NCBI GenBank assembly: GCA_045545095.1
Contig: JAZQAG010000002.1
Location: forward strand, 1-64,000
Origin: Phocaeicola_A sp045545095
GTDB lineage: Bacteria > Bacteroidota > Bacteroidia > Bacteroidales > Bacteroidaceae
Direction of reading: 5' to 3'
Length of the DNA stretch: 64,000 bases
The notes under the pieces are model-generated. The model was not told the DNA's origin and ran no database searches. It saw only the letters and a program-made list of their open reading frames with translations. Position numbers and translations under genes: made by a program. Positions 1-7,904 of this stretch are shown one piece after another. How positions within the stretch are numbered: the first letter of the stretch is position 1; each line of letters opens with the position of its first letter.

Positions 1-103
1 TGGATATCCCATATTTCTTACAGATATCCGTTTTTTTCATGTTGCTGTGGTAGTAAACCTCCACAATCTCCAGACGGAGAGAAGTACTAATTGTTCGTGA
101 CAT
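1..103 (-). CDS. Partial helix-turn-helix protein, transposase-like N-terminus
   Basis: An open frame starts at an ATG at 103 and runs leftward out of the window, giving 34 residues. The visible peptide begins MSRTISTSLRLEIVEVYY and continues with KKTDICKKYGIS, a pattern typical of the first helix-turn-helix of IS3-type or related transposase OrfA proteins (a basic start, then a K-x-D/E-[IL]-C-x-K-YGIS recognition-helix entry). No terminal inverted repeat or direct repeat could be identified here. It could instead be a small regulatory HTH protein. The 109 bases between it and prmA hold no other gene. Confidence 0.45.
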   Translation of the reverse strand, partial: MSRTISTSLRLEIVEVYYHSNMKKTDICKKYGIS

Positions 104-212
104 AACTTTTTTTGTTGTGTCAACTTATTTAGTACATGTCATTCCTAAGAAGTACTGAGATTCGTATGTAAGGGTGATGGGCAACTGGGAAGGGTGAGTG
201 GGGGTATTTGAA

Positions 213-1064
213 TTACATTATTTTCTCCGCTACTACCATGGCCCAACGGTTGTTCTCATGGTGCTCTACGAAGGTGAGTCCATTGGCCGTAAGGCTTTGT
301 CGGATGACGGGGATGTCTTCCACATAGAATCCGCTGAGGAAGATACGGCTGCCGGGATGCATGCATAGAGCATAAGCATCCATATCGGTAGTGAGGATAT
401 TGCGGTTGATATTTGCAATGATTAAGTCAAATGCGGGCTTCTCGTTGCGCAGCAAGTCTGCATCGCCCAGTTTTACAGTAATGTTGTCAATCTGATTCAA
501 TCTGATATTGTCTGCAGAATTTGAGACACACCATTCGTCTATGTCAATGGCTGTAATAGATGATGCTCCGCGCTTGGCCGCTAAAATAGCCAGAATGGAG
601 GTGCCGCACCCCATGTCGAGTACACATTTACCTTGCAACTCGGTCTCCAGCAGACGGCTGACAATGAGGGTGGTTGTTTCATGATGCCCCGTGCCAAATG
701 ACATTTGTGGATTGATGAGGATATCATATTCCATAGGTGGGATATCCTTGTGAAAGGTGCTATGGATAATGCAACGCTCTCCAATGATGATGGGCTGGAA
801 AAAGTTCTTTTCCCATTCCTCATTCCAGTCCTTGTCTTCAGGTTCTGAAGTCGTATATGTGATTGTGTAGTCGGGTAAAGGAAACTGGAGAATCATTTCA
901 TCAATAGCTTCTTTGTGGAACAGTTTCTTCTGTATATATGCTTTGAGAACCTTCTCTTCTTCTACAAAACTCTCAAAACCGATATCTCCTGCTAATGCGG
1001 TGAGTATATCTTGGGCTGTTTGATTCCATGGATTGATGCTGAAGATGGTTTCAATGTATTGCAT
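213..1064 (-). CDS. prmA: Ribosomal protein L11 methyltransferase PrmA
   Basis: This is a SAM-dependent methyltransferase of 283 residues, predicted to methylate lysines and the N-terminus of ribosomal protein L11 in the cytoplasm. The family signature is clear: NPQMSFGTGHHETT before the SAM pocket, motif I VLDMGCGTSILAILAAKRGA, the acidic ITAIDID at strand 2, and the PrmA-typical IANINRNIL. The length matches the short Bacteroidetes form. It is the last gene of a minus-strand run GH43, DUF456, folB, prmA, with 42 bases between folB and prmA. Start ATG at 1064. Function is assigned from strong family motifs. Confidence 0.93.
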   Translation of the reverse strand: MQYIETIFSINPWNQTAQDILTALAGDIGFESFVEEEKVLKAYIQKKLFHKEAIDEMILQFPLPDYTITYTTSEPEDKDWNEEWEKNFFQPIIIGERCIIHSTFHKDIPPMEYDILINPQMSFGTGHHETTTLIVSRLLETELQGKCVLDMGCGTSILAILAAKRGASSITAIDIDEWCVSNSADNIRLNQIDNITVKLGDADLLRNEKPAFDLIIANINRNILTTDMDAYALCMHPGSRIFLSGFYVEDIPVIRQSLTANGLTFVEHHENNRWAMVVAEKIM

Positions 1065-1106
1065 ACGTGATAAATTTATAGTTTGATGTTAATTGTTCCT
1101 ATGTGT

Positions 1107-1481
1107 TTATTTGTTTACGGCTACCAACCGAATACCGGCTTGAGGACATTCGGCTCCGGTAATAGGAGGATTCTCTTTGTACAACTCGATTGTCACTTGA
1201 ATGATGGCAGGAAAATCCTTAAAAAGACGTTTGACAATGCGTCCCGCTGCATGTTCCAGAAGGCGGGAGGGTATTCTCATCTCTTCTTCTACAGACTTAT
1301 AGACATCTGCGTAACTGATAGTGCCTGACAAATCATCCGTTTCCAAGGCATTCTCAAATCGGGTTTCTATTTCCAACGATATAGAAAAGTATGCTCCTAT
1401 AGTCTGCTCTTGTGGCAGGACTCCATGGTAAGCATAGAGTCGTATTTGAGGTAGCAGTATGTGGGAAGATGCTATTTCCAT
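1107..1481 (-). CDS. folB: Dihydroneopterin aldolase FolB
   Basis: This folate-pathway enzyme is predicted to convert 7,8-dihydroneopterin to 6-hydroxymethyl-dihydropterin and glycolaldehyde. Visible family features are the opening IRLYAYHGVLPQEQ with the conserved tyrosine and HG, the FolB-type TISYADVYKSVEEEM, the LLEHAAGRI segment with the catalytic-region glutamate, and the C-terminal ELYKENPPI with the conserved lysine and proline. The frame is open further upstream, but I chose the ATG at 1481 (MEIASSHI). This gives 124 residues, the usual size, and leaves 10 bases after the DUF456 stop. The longer start would overlap DUF456 and add residues unlike the family. Confidence 0.92.
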   Translation of the reverse strand: MEIASSHILLPQIRLYAYHGVLPQEQTIGAYFSISLEIETRFENALETDDLSGTISYADVYKSVEEEMRIPSRLLEHAAGRIVKRLFKDFPAIIQVTIELYKENPPITGAECPQAGIRLVAVNK

Positions 1482-1491
1482 GTCATTAATT

Positions 1492-1965
1492 TTATAATAG
1501 GGCAGTAATGAACAGGTAAATGAAATATCCGCATGCAATGAATTTCAGAACAGTGCCGACAAGAAACCCTATGACAGAACCTATACCGGCTTTTAATGCG
1601 TCCTTTTTATCATTGCCATCTTTCATGGCTCCCAATACAGCCCCGACAAAAGGACCTATGATGAGACCTGCAGGAAGGAAGAGCAGTCCTACGATGGTAC
1701 CGATAAAGCTTCCCCAATTGGCCCATCGTCCGGCACCGCTATATTTGGTTCCCAACATCGGAGTGATGTAATCGAGGAGCAATACTATCACAACGATAAT
1801 ACCACCGAATACCAATTCCCCAGTAGAGAATTGAACTTTATCTGTGAAATGAAGTAATAGAATACCGATGTAGCCTAATGGTGGGCCGGGAAGCATGGGG
1901 GCTATACATCCCAATAACCCGACCACCAAAGCTATTACACCTAATATAATAAGTAGTATATCCAT
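1492..1965 (-). CDS. DUF456 family small membrane protein
   Basis: A 157-residue integral membrane protein, strongly hydrophobic and glycine/proline rich. The N-terminal segment has the DUF456 look: GCIAPMLPGPPLGYIGILLLH, followed by several helices and two glycine-rich loops (GPFVGAVLGAM and GIGSVIGFLVGT). The function of this family is not established. The start codon at 1965 directly abuts the stop codon of the upstream GH43 gene at 1966, so its ribosome-binding region lies inside the GH43 coding end and the two are probably translationally linked. It forms a unit with folB and prmA downstream. Confidence 0.85.
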   Translation of the reverse strand: MDILLIILGVIALVVGLLGCIAPMLPGPPLGYIGILLLHFTDKVQFSTGELVFGGIIVVIVLLLDYITPMLGTKYSGAGRWANWGSFIGTIVGLLFLPAGLIIGPFVGAVLGAMKDGNDKKDALKAGIGSVIGFLVGTVLKFIACGYFIYLFITALL

Positions 1966-3663
1966 TTATTTTTTTGTTACGCGGAACCAATCTACATCCA
2001 CCCAACCTCCATCGTTGGTCGTGATATGGGGGCGGGTACAGAATGTTCCCATCTTTGCACCAATCCATTGTCCTTCGCGTACGCGGAATGGCTGTCCTAA
2101 CTTCTGGAACTTCTTTCCATCAATACTATAGCTGAATTCGCACATCACTACGCGGTCTCCCTTGTCAGCAAAAGCTTTCTTTTCCGTAGCGTCGGTCTTG
2201 AAATTCGCTTTCAGATAAATGGTTCCTGTTGCAATATTGACACTCTCATTGGTCTTTTCGCTTTTTCCTTTGTCTGCTTTATAGCACTCCACTTGTGAGA
2301 GAACCAATCCTTTGTCTGTATTTTCCAAGGCTAATGCAGCATAATCGCGTCCCATTACGACAAGACCTGTACGTTCACCGGTGTATTTTTCACTGGGAGT
2401 GAAGGTCAATTTCATAGTGGCTGCAAAATTGAAGGCCGGTGTTTTCTGGAGTAAGAGATTGGCTACATCCCACAAACTTTTGTAATCCTCTACTACCGGG
2501 TATGAATACAGACGCATATATCCTTTATCGCCAGCATAGTAGGCCCATAGCTCATTGATGTTTGCATGCCATTGCCATTGTTTGCCGAGGGTCATTCCGT
2601 CAAACTCGTCACTCTCTTGAGGGGTCTGGATAGGATATGTCTTTCCGACATTGGGCTTTTTGTAAGTCAATACGGGTTCTCCACAACCATCTCCGTCCTT
2701 GTCAACACCGATAACCGGCCATCCGTTTTTCCATGTCATTGGTTGGAGGTGCACAAGACGGCCATAAGCACCTACATCTTGAAAGTGGAAAAACCAATGT
2801 TCACCTGTCGGAGTATCTACCCATGCTCCTTGGTGTGGGCCGTTGATTGTACTTTTTCCTTGGGCCAACACTGTCTTGCATTCAAAAGGTCCGTATGGGT
2901 TATCTGCACGCTCTACAACTTGCCATCCTGTGGCAACTCCACCGGCCGGGTGGAAAAGATAATACTTCCCATTATACTTGTGGATTTTGGCACCTTCGCA
3001 TGTGGGGTGATCAACGTGCCCGTCAAAAATGATGCGGCTCTGTGTGGTGGCTTCCAATGTTACAGGGTCAAGCTCGCAAACAGCCAGAATACTTTTCAAA
3101 CCGGCACGGCTACCGGCATATGCATGGTAGAGGTAAACCTTACCGTCATCATCCCAAAGCGGACAAGTGTCAATGAGTCCTTTGGCAGGCTTTATAAGTT
3201 TGGGGGCAGTCCATGTGCCACGAGGGTCTTTCGTGCTGACCATGAATGCTCCTTGGTCCGGGTCACCCCAGAAGATATAGAAGGTTCCATTATTATATCT
3301 GATGGCAGGAGCCCATACCCGATTGCCGTGTTCGGGACGTTCGGGTGTTTCAGTAGGAGGCAATGTATGTGCTACTGCATGTCCGATAATCGTCCAATTG
3401 ACCAAATCCTTGCTGTGCAGAATGGGGAGTCCTGGCAAACAATTGAAACTTGATGCGGTCATGTAATAATCTTCACCTACACGGCATACGTCCGGATCAC
3501 TGTAATCGGCGCAAATGATAGGATTATGATATTTCCCATTGCCCATATCGGCAACCCATACTTTTGATACATAGTTGGCTTCTTTTTCTTGTGCTTGCAT
3601 CTGAATGGTTGTTGACATTCCGAAGATGGTAGCCAAGGCATAAGTGGAAAGGAGTTTTTTCAT
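1966..3663 (-). CDS. Secreted GH43 glycoside hydrolase (xylosidase/arabinofuranosidase type)
   Basis: A 565-residue secreted enzyme. Residues 1-24 form a signal peptide ending MQAQE. The five-bladed propeller catalytic domain begins with NPIICADYSDPDV; D56 fits the GH43 catalytic base. DTCPLWDDDGKVYLYHAY fits the second aspartate region and HPTCEGAKIHK carries the probable acid glutamate. After about residue 340 a second domain (ESDEFDGMTLGKQWQWHAN) resembles the concanavalin-like C-terminal domain common in beta-xylosidases of this family. Predicted substrates are xylo- or arabino-oligosaccharides, but specificity cannot be read from sequence. It leads a transcript that continues into DUF456, folB and prmA, with a good promoter at 3706-3737. 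Confidence 0.9.
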   Translation of the reverse strand: MKKLLSTYALATIFGMSTTIQMQAQEKEANYVSKVWVADMGNGKYHNPIICADYSDPDVCRVGEDYYMTASSFNCLPGLPILHSKDLVNWTIIGHAVAHTLPPTETPERPEHGNRVWAPAIRYNNGTFYIFWGDPDQGAFMVSTKDPRGTWTAPKLIKPAKGLIDTCPLWDDDGKVYLYHAYAGSRAGLKSILAVCELDPVTLEATTQSRIIFDGHVDHPTCEGAKIHKYNGKYYLFHPAGGVATGWQVVERADNPYGPFECKTVLAQGKSTINGPHQGAWVDTPTGEHWFFHFQDVGAYGRLVHLQPMTWKNGWPVIGVDKDGDGCGEPVLTYKKPNVGKTYPIQTPQESDEFDGMTLGKQWQWHANINELWAYYAGDKGYMRLYSYPVVEDYKSLWDVANLLLQKTPAFNFAATMKLTFTPSEKYTGERTGLVVMGRDYAALALENTDKGLVLSQVECYKADKGKSEKTNESVNIATGTIYLKANFKTDATEKKAFADKGDRVVMCEFSYSIDGKKFQKLGQPFRVREGQWIGAKMGTFCTRPHITTNDGGWVDVDWFRVTKK

Positions 3664-3705
3664 TGAAATAGAGATTAATTAGTTGTTCATTATTTATCGT
3701 GGCCA

Positions 3706-3737
3706 CAAAGGTAGCCTATTTCATTGAAAAGGGCAAA
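3706..3737 (-). promoter_or_regulatory. Bacteroides-type promoter for GH43-DUF456-folB-prmA
   Basis: On the minus strand a -7 element TACCTTTG (3713-3706) follows a -33 TTTG (3737-3734) with 20 bp between them, matching the Bacteroidetes consensus TTTG / TAnnTTTG. It lies about 43 bases before the GH43 ATG at 3663. Confidence 0.7.
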
Positions 3738-3807
3738 AATATTTTCATTTATTTGTATGGATTTAATATGGCTGCAGCCCGATAACTGAATGGGATACAC
3801 TCTTATA

Positions 3808-3873
3808 CAATATAAGGGAGAATGTGATATGGGCGGAATCAAAACCGCGCCTGACACATTCTCCCTTATATTG
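3808..3873 (-). terminator. Long-stem hairpin after ino1
   Basis: A perfect 19-bp inverted repeat (arms 3808-3826 and 3855-3873, CAATATAAGGGAGAATGTG and its complement) encloses 28 bases that contain a second short complementary pair (GGCGG with CCGCGCC). It begins 16 bases after the ino1 stop, so it probably ends or stabilises the inositol-lipid transcript. No long U-tract follows the stem, so a classical intrinsic terminator is not certain. Confidence 0.55.
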
Positions 3874-3889
3874 ATATGTCGTTAGTTGA

Positions 3890-5197
3890 TTAATCTATCT
3901 CTTCGTCAGCCTCATAACCGCCCATTTCACGGATTGCATTCTTCAGCATTGTATATTGCTGGAATAGATGGTTGACTGGCACCTCGTCTGTTGTGTAGTC
4001 ATGCATAGGTGACTTCAGATAGAAACTCAGGAAGCGTTGGATGCCATAGCGGCCGGCGCGCGCTGCCAAATCAGACAATAAGCAAAGGTCCAATAAAAGT
4101 GGGGCTGCCAAGATGGAATCACGACAAAGGAAATTAATCTTGATCTGCATGGGATAACCCATCCAACCGAAGATATCTATATTGTCCCATCCTTCTTTAT
4201 CATCATTACGGGGGGGGTAATAGTTGATACGTACTTTATGATAATAGTTGGGATATAGGTCAGGTTGGTCTTCAGGTACAAGGATGGATTCCAATGTAGA
4301 GAGTTTGGACACTTCTTTGGTGCGGAAGTTGGCAGGTTCATCCAGCACCAGACCGTCACGATTTCCCAAAATGTTGGTAGAGAACCATCCGTTCAGACCG
4401 AGGCAACGTGTACCGATGATTGGTGCAAAACCAGATTTGACCAATGTCTGGCCAGTCTTGAAATCTTTACCGGCGATAGGCATCTTGGTCTTTTCGGCCA
4501 ATTCCCACATGGCAGGAATATCTACTGTGGTATTCGGGGCGCCCATAATGAAGGGGGCACCTTCTGCCAAAGCTGCATAGGCATAGCACATAGAGGGAGC
4601 GATATGTTCTGTGTCGTTCTCTTTCATGGCCTTTTCCAATGCTTCCAATGTTCCATGTACCGGTTCATATACAGGTACATAGATTTCTGTAGATGCAGCC
4701 CATGCAACGACGATGCGGGCACAGTTGTTTTCTGCTTTAAAGCGGCGGATATCCTCTCGCAGGGCTTCAACCATTTCCCATCTGGTCTTACATTCTTTGA
4801 CGTTGTCACCATCCAGACGCTTGGCGAAATTCTTGTCAAATGCAGCTTTTAAAGGGACGATTTTCTCTAATTCATCTTTTACAGGTTCTATGTCTTTCTC
4901 TTTCAGAACTTCGCAATACATGGCTGAACGATAAGCATCAGCTGGATATACATCCCATGCTCCAAATACGATATCGTCCAATTTGGTTAGTGGTACGATA
5001 TCTGCATAGTGAAGATATTTCTTTTCAGCCCCTTTCCCAACACGGATCTTGTCGTATTGGGTCATAGAACCGACGGGCTTTGAAAGTCCTTTGCGAGCCA
5101 TGAGTACACCAGTCATGAATGTGGATGTGACAGCTCCAAGGCCGACTACCATTATTCCTAATTTACCGTCGGCAGGTTTAACATTCTGATTTTTCAT
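3890..5197 (-). CDS. ino1: Myo-inositol-1-phosphate synthase (MIPS)
   Basis: This NAD-dependent enzyme of 435 residues is predicted to convert glucose 6-phosphate to inositol 1-phosphate in the cytoplasm. It has the N-terminal Rossmann motif LGIMVVGLGAVTSTFMTG, the family segment VVAWAASTEIYVP, the catalytic-domain KDFKTGQTLVK, and STNILGNRDG, which matches the family's HLGNNDG-type motif. The start ATG at 5197 overlaps the HAD phosphatase stop by 4 bases (ATGA). It is the last gene of the inositol-lipid cluster. In Bacteroides thetaiotaomicron a MIPS gene lies in an equivalent cluster that makes phosphatidylinositol and inositol sphingolipids, and the same role is inferred here. Confidence 0.93.
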   Translation of the reverse strand: MKNQNVKPADGKLGIMVVGLGAVTSTFMTGVLMARKGLSKPVGSMTQYDKIRVGKGAEKKYLHYADIVPLTKLDDIVFGAWDVYPADAYRSAMYCEVLKEKDIEPVKDELEKIVPLKAAFDKNFAKRLDGDNVKECKTRWEMVEALREDIRRFKAENNCARIVVAWAASTEIYVPVYEPVHGTLEALEKAMKENDTEHIAPSMCYAYAALAEGAPFIMGAPNTTVDIPAMWELAEKTKMPIAGKDFKTGQTLVKSGFAPIIGTRCLGLNGWFSTNILGNRDGLVLDEPANFRTKEVSKLSTLESILVPEDQPDLYPNYYHKVRINYYPPRNDDKEGWDNIDIFGWMGYPMQIKINFLCRDSILAAPLLLDLCLLSDLAARAGRYGIQRFLSFYLKSPMHDYTTDEVPVNHLFQQYTMLKNAIREMGGYEADEEID

Positions 5198-5934
5198 ACG
5201 TATTTTAATTTGTTTTCTAAGTTTTCAATTGTTTGTGGGGCATATGCCAGATTGCTGATAATGTAATCCGGTAGTGTCTCATCATTCTTTTCTTTTTCAT
5301 CCCATCCGATACCTTTTAACCAGATGGTGTGACAACCAATGGAGTGGGCTGGGATAATATCTTTAGTATAAGAATCACCAATGACAACAATTTCATTTGG
5401 CTGTAATCCCAACTCGTTCACCCCTAAGGAAAAAATGGCAGGGTCAGGTTTCCTGACACCGACGACTGCGGACTCTATGATGTTTTCAAAAAAGCAAAGT
5501 AAGCCAAAATCCTTCAGTATGGCATGGATGTTGCCATAAAAGTTTGAAACAAGTGCTAATTTATATTTCATTTTTAACTTTCCGACTATATTTCGCGCAC
5601 TTTCGATTGTCTTTATGGCATATTGATATCCTCCATCCGCCAAATATTGGGCATAGGTTTCCAATGGGTATTTGGTAGAGTCCAATATCCCTTGCTCGTT
5701 TAAGTGTTGAAGTTGCAGCTGGCTTTTGATGAGCAACACCTGTCTGAAATTGTCTGAAGGTTGTATCAATGGCTGTTTGCCCATAGTACGTTCACCATAT
5801 ATATATGCTTCACGGAAAGCCTCTTTCGAGATGGGAAGTTCCAAGGCCTGATACTCTTTCCACAAGACTTCGGCCCAATGCACTCCATTGGTATCGATGG
5901 TTCCTCCATAATCAAGAATAACTCCTTTTATCAT
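5194..5934 (-). CDS. HAD-family phosphatase, probable phosphatidylinositol-phosphate phosphatase
   Basis: A HAD-superfamily hydrolase of 246 residues. Motif I is VILDYGGTI, with nucleophile D8. The usual second aspartate (DxD) is glycine here, as in the DFGG-type HAD subgroup. ALVSNF fits motif II, VRKPDPAIF supplies the motif III lysine, and VVIGDSYTKDI supplies the acidic motif IV. Its place between a CDP-alcohol transferase/flippase pair and MIPS, with 4-bp ATGA overlaps on both sides, suggests dephosphorylation of phosphatidylinositol phosphate to phosphatidylinositol, as assigned to the corresponding B. thetaiotaomicron gene. The substrate is inferred from context, not from residues. Confidence 0.82.
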   Translation of the reverse strand: MIKGVILDYGGTIDTNGVHWAEVLWKEYQALELPISKEAFREAYIYGERTMGKQPLIQPSDNFRQVLLIKSQLQLQHLNEQGILDSTKYPLETYAQYLADGGYQYAIKTIESARNIVGKLKMKYKLALVSNFYGNIHAILKDFGLLCFFENIIESAVVGVRKPDPAIFSLGVNELGLQPNEIVVIGDSYTKDIIPAHSIGCHTIWLKGIGWDEKEKNDETLPDYIISNLAYAPQTIENLENKLKYV

Positions 5935-6953
5935 AGCTTTAATTTTTCTTTATGAATGTGTGCTTGTTCTTTTCCATTGCCAATTTTCATCAGCAAGACT
6001 CCGATAACAATCCAAATAAGTTCGCGCACGCGAGTAAGCAAACCCGTATAGACACCAAATGCACTGGGTATGGATAAACCGCCTACGGCCAGTGCCAGTC
6101 CTCCCTCGCGGGCACCCAATTGCATGGGGGAGAAAAAGAATATGTTACTGAATAACGATGAAAAAGCCATAATTAATATACATGCGGGGAAACTTACATC
6201 GTTTGTCAGGATGTTCAGTATAAAATAAATCTCCAGACACCCTACAATGCGTGACGAGAACTCAATCAGGAAAGAGGCGAAGAACGTACGTTTCCGCTGT
6301 TGGTGCAGTTGGGCTATCTGGTCGTCTATTCGCTGAAGTGTCTCGTGTTGTCGTTCGACAAATCCTTTGGCCCATTTCTTGATAAAGGGTAGGTGACAGA
6401 GCAATTTGATGGTGCGTAGTGCCATGCCGCTTTTATATCCCTTCATGAAGAAGTAAATGGCTGTGATGCAGAATGCTCCAATAAGAGTCAGTAGAATACC
6501 CATTTCCCAATTTACATGATAAAGGGCAATATAGAGAAAAATAGAGAATAGCCAGAAGTTGATGTGTGAAAAGATATGCATCATGGCATATAGAATGACA
6601 GAGGAGGTGGCACGGCTTGCCCCTAAATAGGGGGTTAGTTCCATGATGCGATAAGGTTCTCCACCCATTAGTCCCATCGGTGTGGCATAATTGAGGGCAA
6701 ACCCTGATATGGTCAGTTTGTATATGCGCCAGAAAGATACGGGACAATCCTTGCCATCACGAATGATACAATACCATGACCATGCATTCAGAAAGTATAT
6801 GATAACCCAAAGTCCGACAATTGCCGGAAACCATCTGCCGGCTCTTAACAGATTTTTCCATAGCTCGGAGTAATCCATATCAAAGGTACATAGCATCAGA
6901 ATGATGGCTGCTATGCCGAATAATAGGAAAAAATCGCGGTAGCTTTTTTTCAT
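5931..6953 (-). CDS. LPG-synthase-type flippase-like membrane protein (UPF0104)
   Basis: A polytopic membrane protein of 340 residues of the lysylphosphatidylglycerol synthase transmembrane/UPF0104 family. Typical segments are YATPMGLMGGEPYRIMEL, LIEFSSRIVGCLEIYF and MQLGAREGGLALAVG. I chose the ATG at 6953, which overlaps the preceding CDP-alcohol transferase stop by 4 bases (ATGA). A longer in-frame start at 6992 would overlap by 43 bases and precede the hydrophobic start MKKSYRDFFLLFG. Members of this fold are often proposed to flip lipid intermediates. Here the context suggests movement of an inositol lipid, but this is inference. Confidence 0.82.
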   Translation of the reverse strand: MKKSYRDFFLLFGIAAIILMLCTFDMDYSELWKNLLRAGRWFPAIVGLWVIIYFLNAWSWYCIIRDGKDCPVSFWRIYKLTISGFALNYATPMGLMGGEPYRIMELTPYLGASRATSSVILYAMMHIFSHINFWLFSIFLYIALYHVNWEMGILLTLIGAFCITAIYFFMKGYKSGMALRTIKLLCHLPFIKKWAKGFVERQHETLQRIDDQIAQLHQQRKRTFFASFLIEFSSRIVGCLEIYFILNILTNDVSFPACILIMAFSSLFSNIFFFSPMQLGAREGGLALAVGGLSIPSAFGVYTGLLTRVRELIWIVIGVLLMKIGNGKEQAHIHKEKLKL

Positions 6954-7888
6954 AAAATACCCTCTTCTATTTGGATCCTCAGATGGTCGCACAGATTTTC
7001 ATGGCGAGTTCGCATGTACAAAAAGAGGATGTTCATGATTGTTACTTCAAAAACAAAATACATCCATGGAATATCCATCATCACAGAGATGTACAATACG
7101 ATGGCACGTGTGTTGAATGTCAAGATGTTTGCGTACTTCATCAAAGGTAAACTGCCTGCCCTGAATTCATCGCGTAGCTTCTGTGGAACATGGCTTCCGT
7201 ATTTGTCCCTTACAGCGTGGAAGAAACATTGGAATTTTGGGGTCATCTTTTCTTGGGAATGGGTGTAATTGCCGTAGAAATAGAGAAACGCTTTGTACCA
7301 GAAATAGCCCTTCCATGGTTTCTCATGAAAAAGGGTTCGTTGCTGTTTGTAATTGTCCAATTCGCTTCCCTCCTTCCCCTTCAAGAAATAGAGGTGGATA
7401 TTGCGGTAATAATCTGCTAATGCACATTGCTTGCTGTGGCAGATAAAACCTGAAAATGCAGCCAATAGCCATATCCATATGCCCCAAGACAGGGTAAGTT
7501 TCAGGCAGATAAAGAAATAAATGGAAAAGAACCATACATCACCTGCGAAACCATCCAAGATACGTCCCCAAATGGTTTTCTGTCCTGTCATACGGGCCAA
7601 TTGTCCATCAGCACTATCGTAGTGGTTGGCCCAAATAAGTAATAAGACTCCAATTAAGTTTAATTTCCAATCGGAGAAATAGAAAAAATATCCGGCACCA
7701 GCTCCTAAGATGATGGACAAAATGGTGACGATGTTGGGATGTATGTGTAGATGCTTGAAGAATAATGCCCAAAGGTATCCAATAGGACGATTGAACCAGA
7801 TGTCAAACCATTCTTCCGTATCCATGGATTTATAGGTAGATTCAATTCCACCATTATTATGTCTCTCTTTAACTCCTTCTTTTGTCAT
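6950..7888 (-). CDS. CDP-alcohol phosphatidyltransferase, probable phosphatidylinositol-phosphate synthase
   Basis: A membrane enzyme of 312 residues, predicted to join CDP-diacylglycerol (or a CDP-activated partner) to inositol phosphate. The family motif is visible: YDSADGQLARM, then eight residues, GRILD, then GFAGD. The last acidic pair is separated by four residues (D-GFAG-D), whereas the textbook motif has three. Several hydrophobic helices follow (FSIYFFICLKL, MYFVFEVTIMNILFLYM). The gene sits 16 bases after the ATP-grasp gene and overlaps the flippase-like gene by ATGA. In B. thetaiotaomicron the equivalent gene is reported as PI-phosphate synthase. A start at the internal methionine 22 is also possible. 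Confidence 0.85.
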   Translation of the reverse strand: MTKEGVKERHNNGGIESTYKSMDTEEWFDIWFNRPIGYLWALFFKHLHIHPNIVTILSIILGAGAGYFFYFSDWKLNLIGVLLLIWANHYDSADGQLARMTGQKTIWGRILDGFAGDVWFFSIYFFICLKLTLSWGIWIWLLAAFSGFICHSKQCALADYYRNIHLYFLKGKEGSELDNYKQQRTLFHEKPWKGYFWYKAFLYFYGNYTHSQEKMTPKFQCFFHAVRDKYGSHVPQKLRDEFRAGSLPLMKYANILTFNTRAIVLYISVMMDIPWMYFVFEVTIMNILFLYMRTRHENLCDHLRIQIEEGIL

Positions 7889-7904
7889 GACTCTTAAACT
7901 ATAT

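Noticed and set aside
1..212. Complete insertion sequence at the left edge
   Set aside because: Only 34 residues of a transposase-like protein are visible and no terminal repeats can be identified.
2566..3453. Plus-strand open frame (295 codons) opposite the GH43 gene
   Set aside because: Shadow of the GH43 frame, no recognisable domain.
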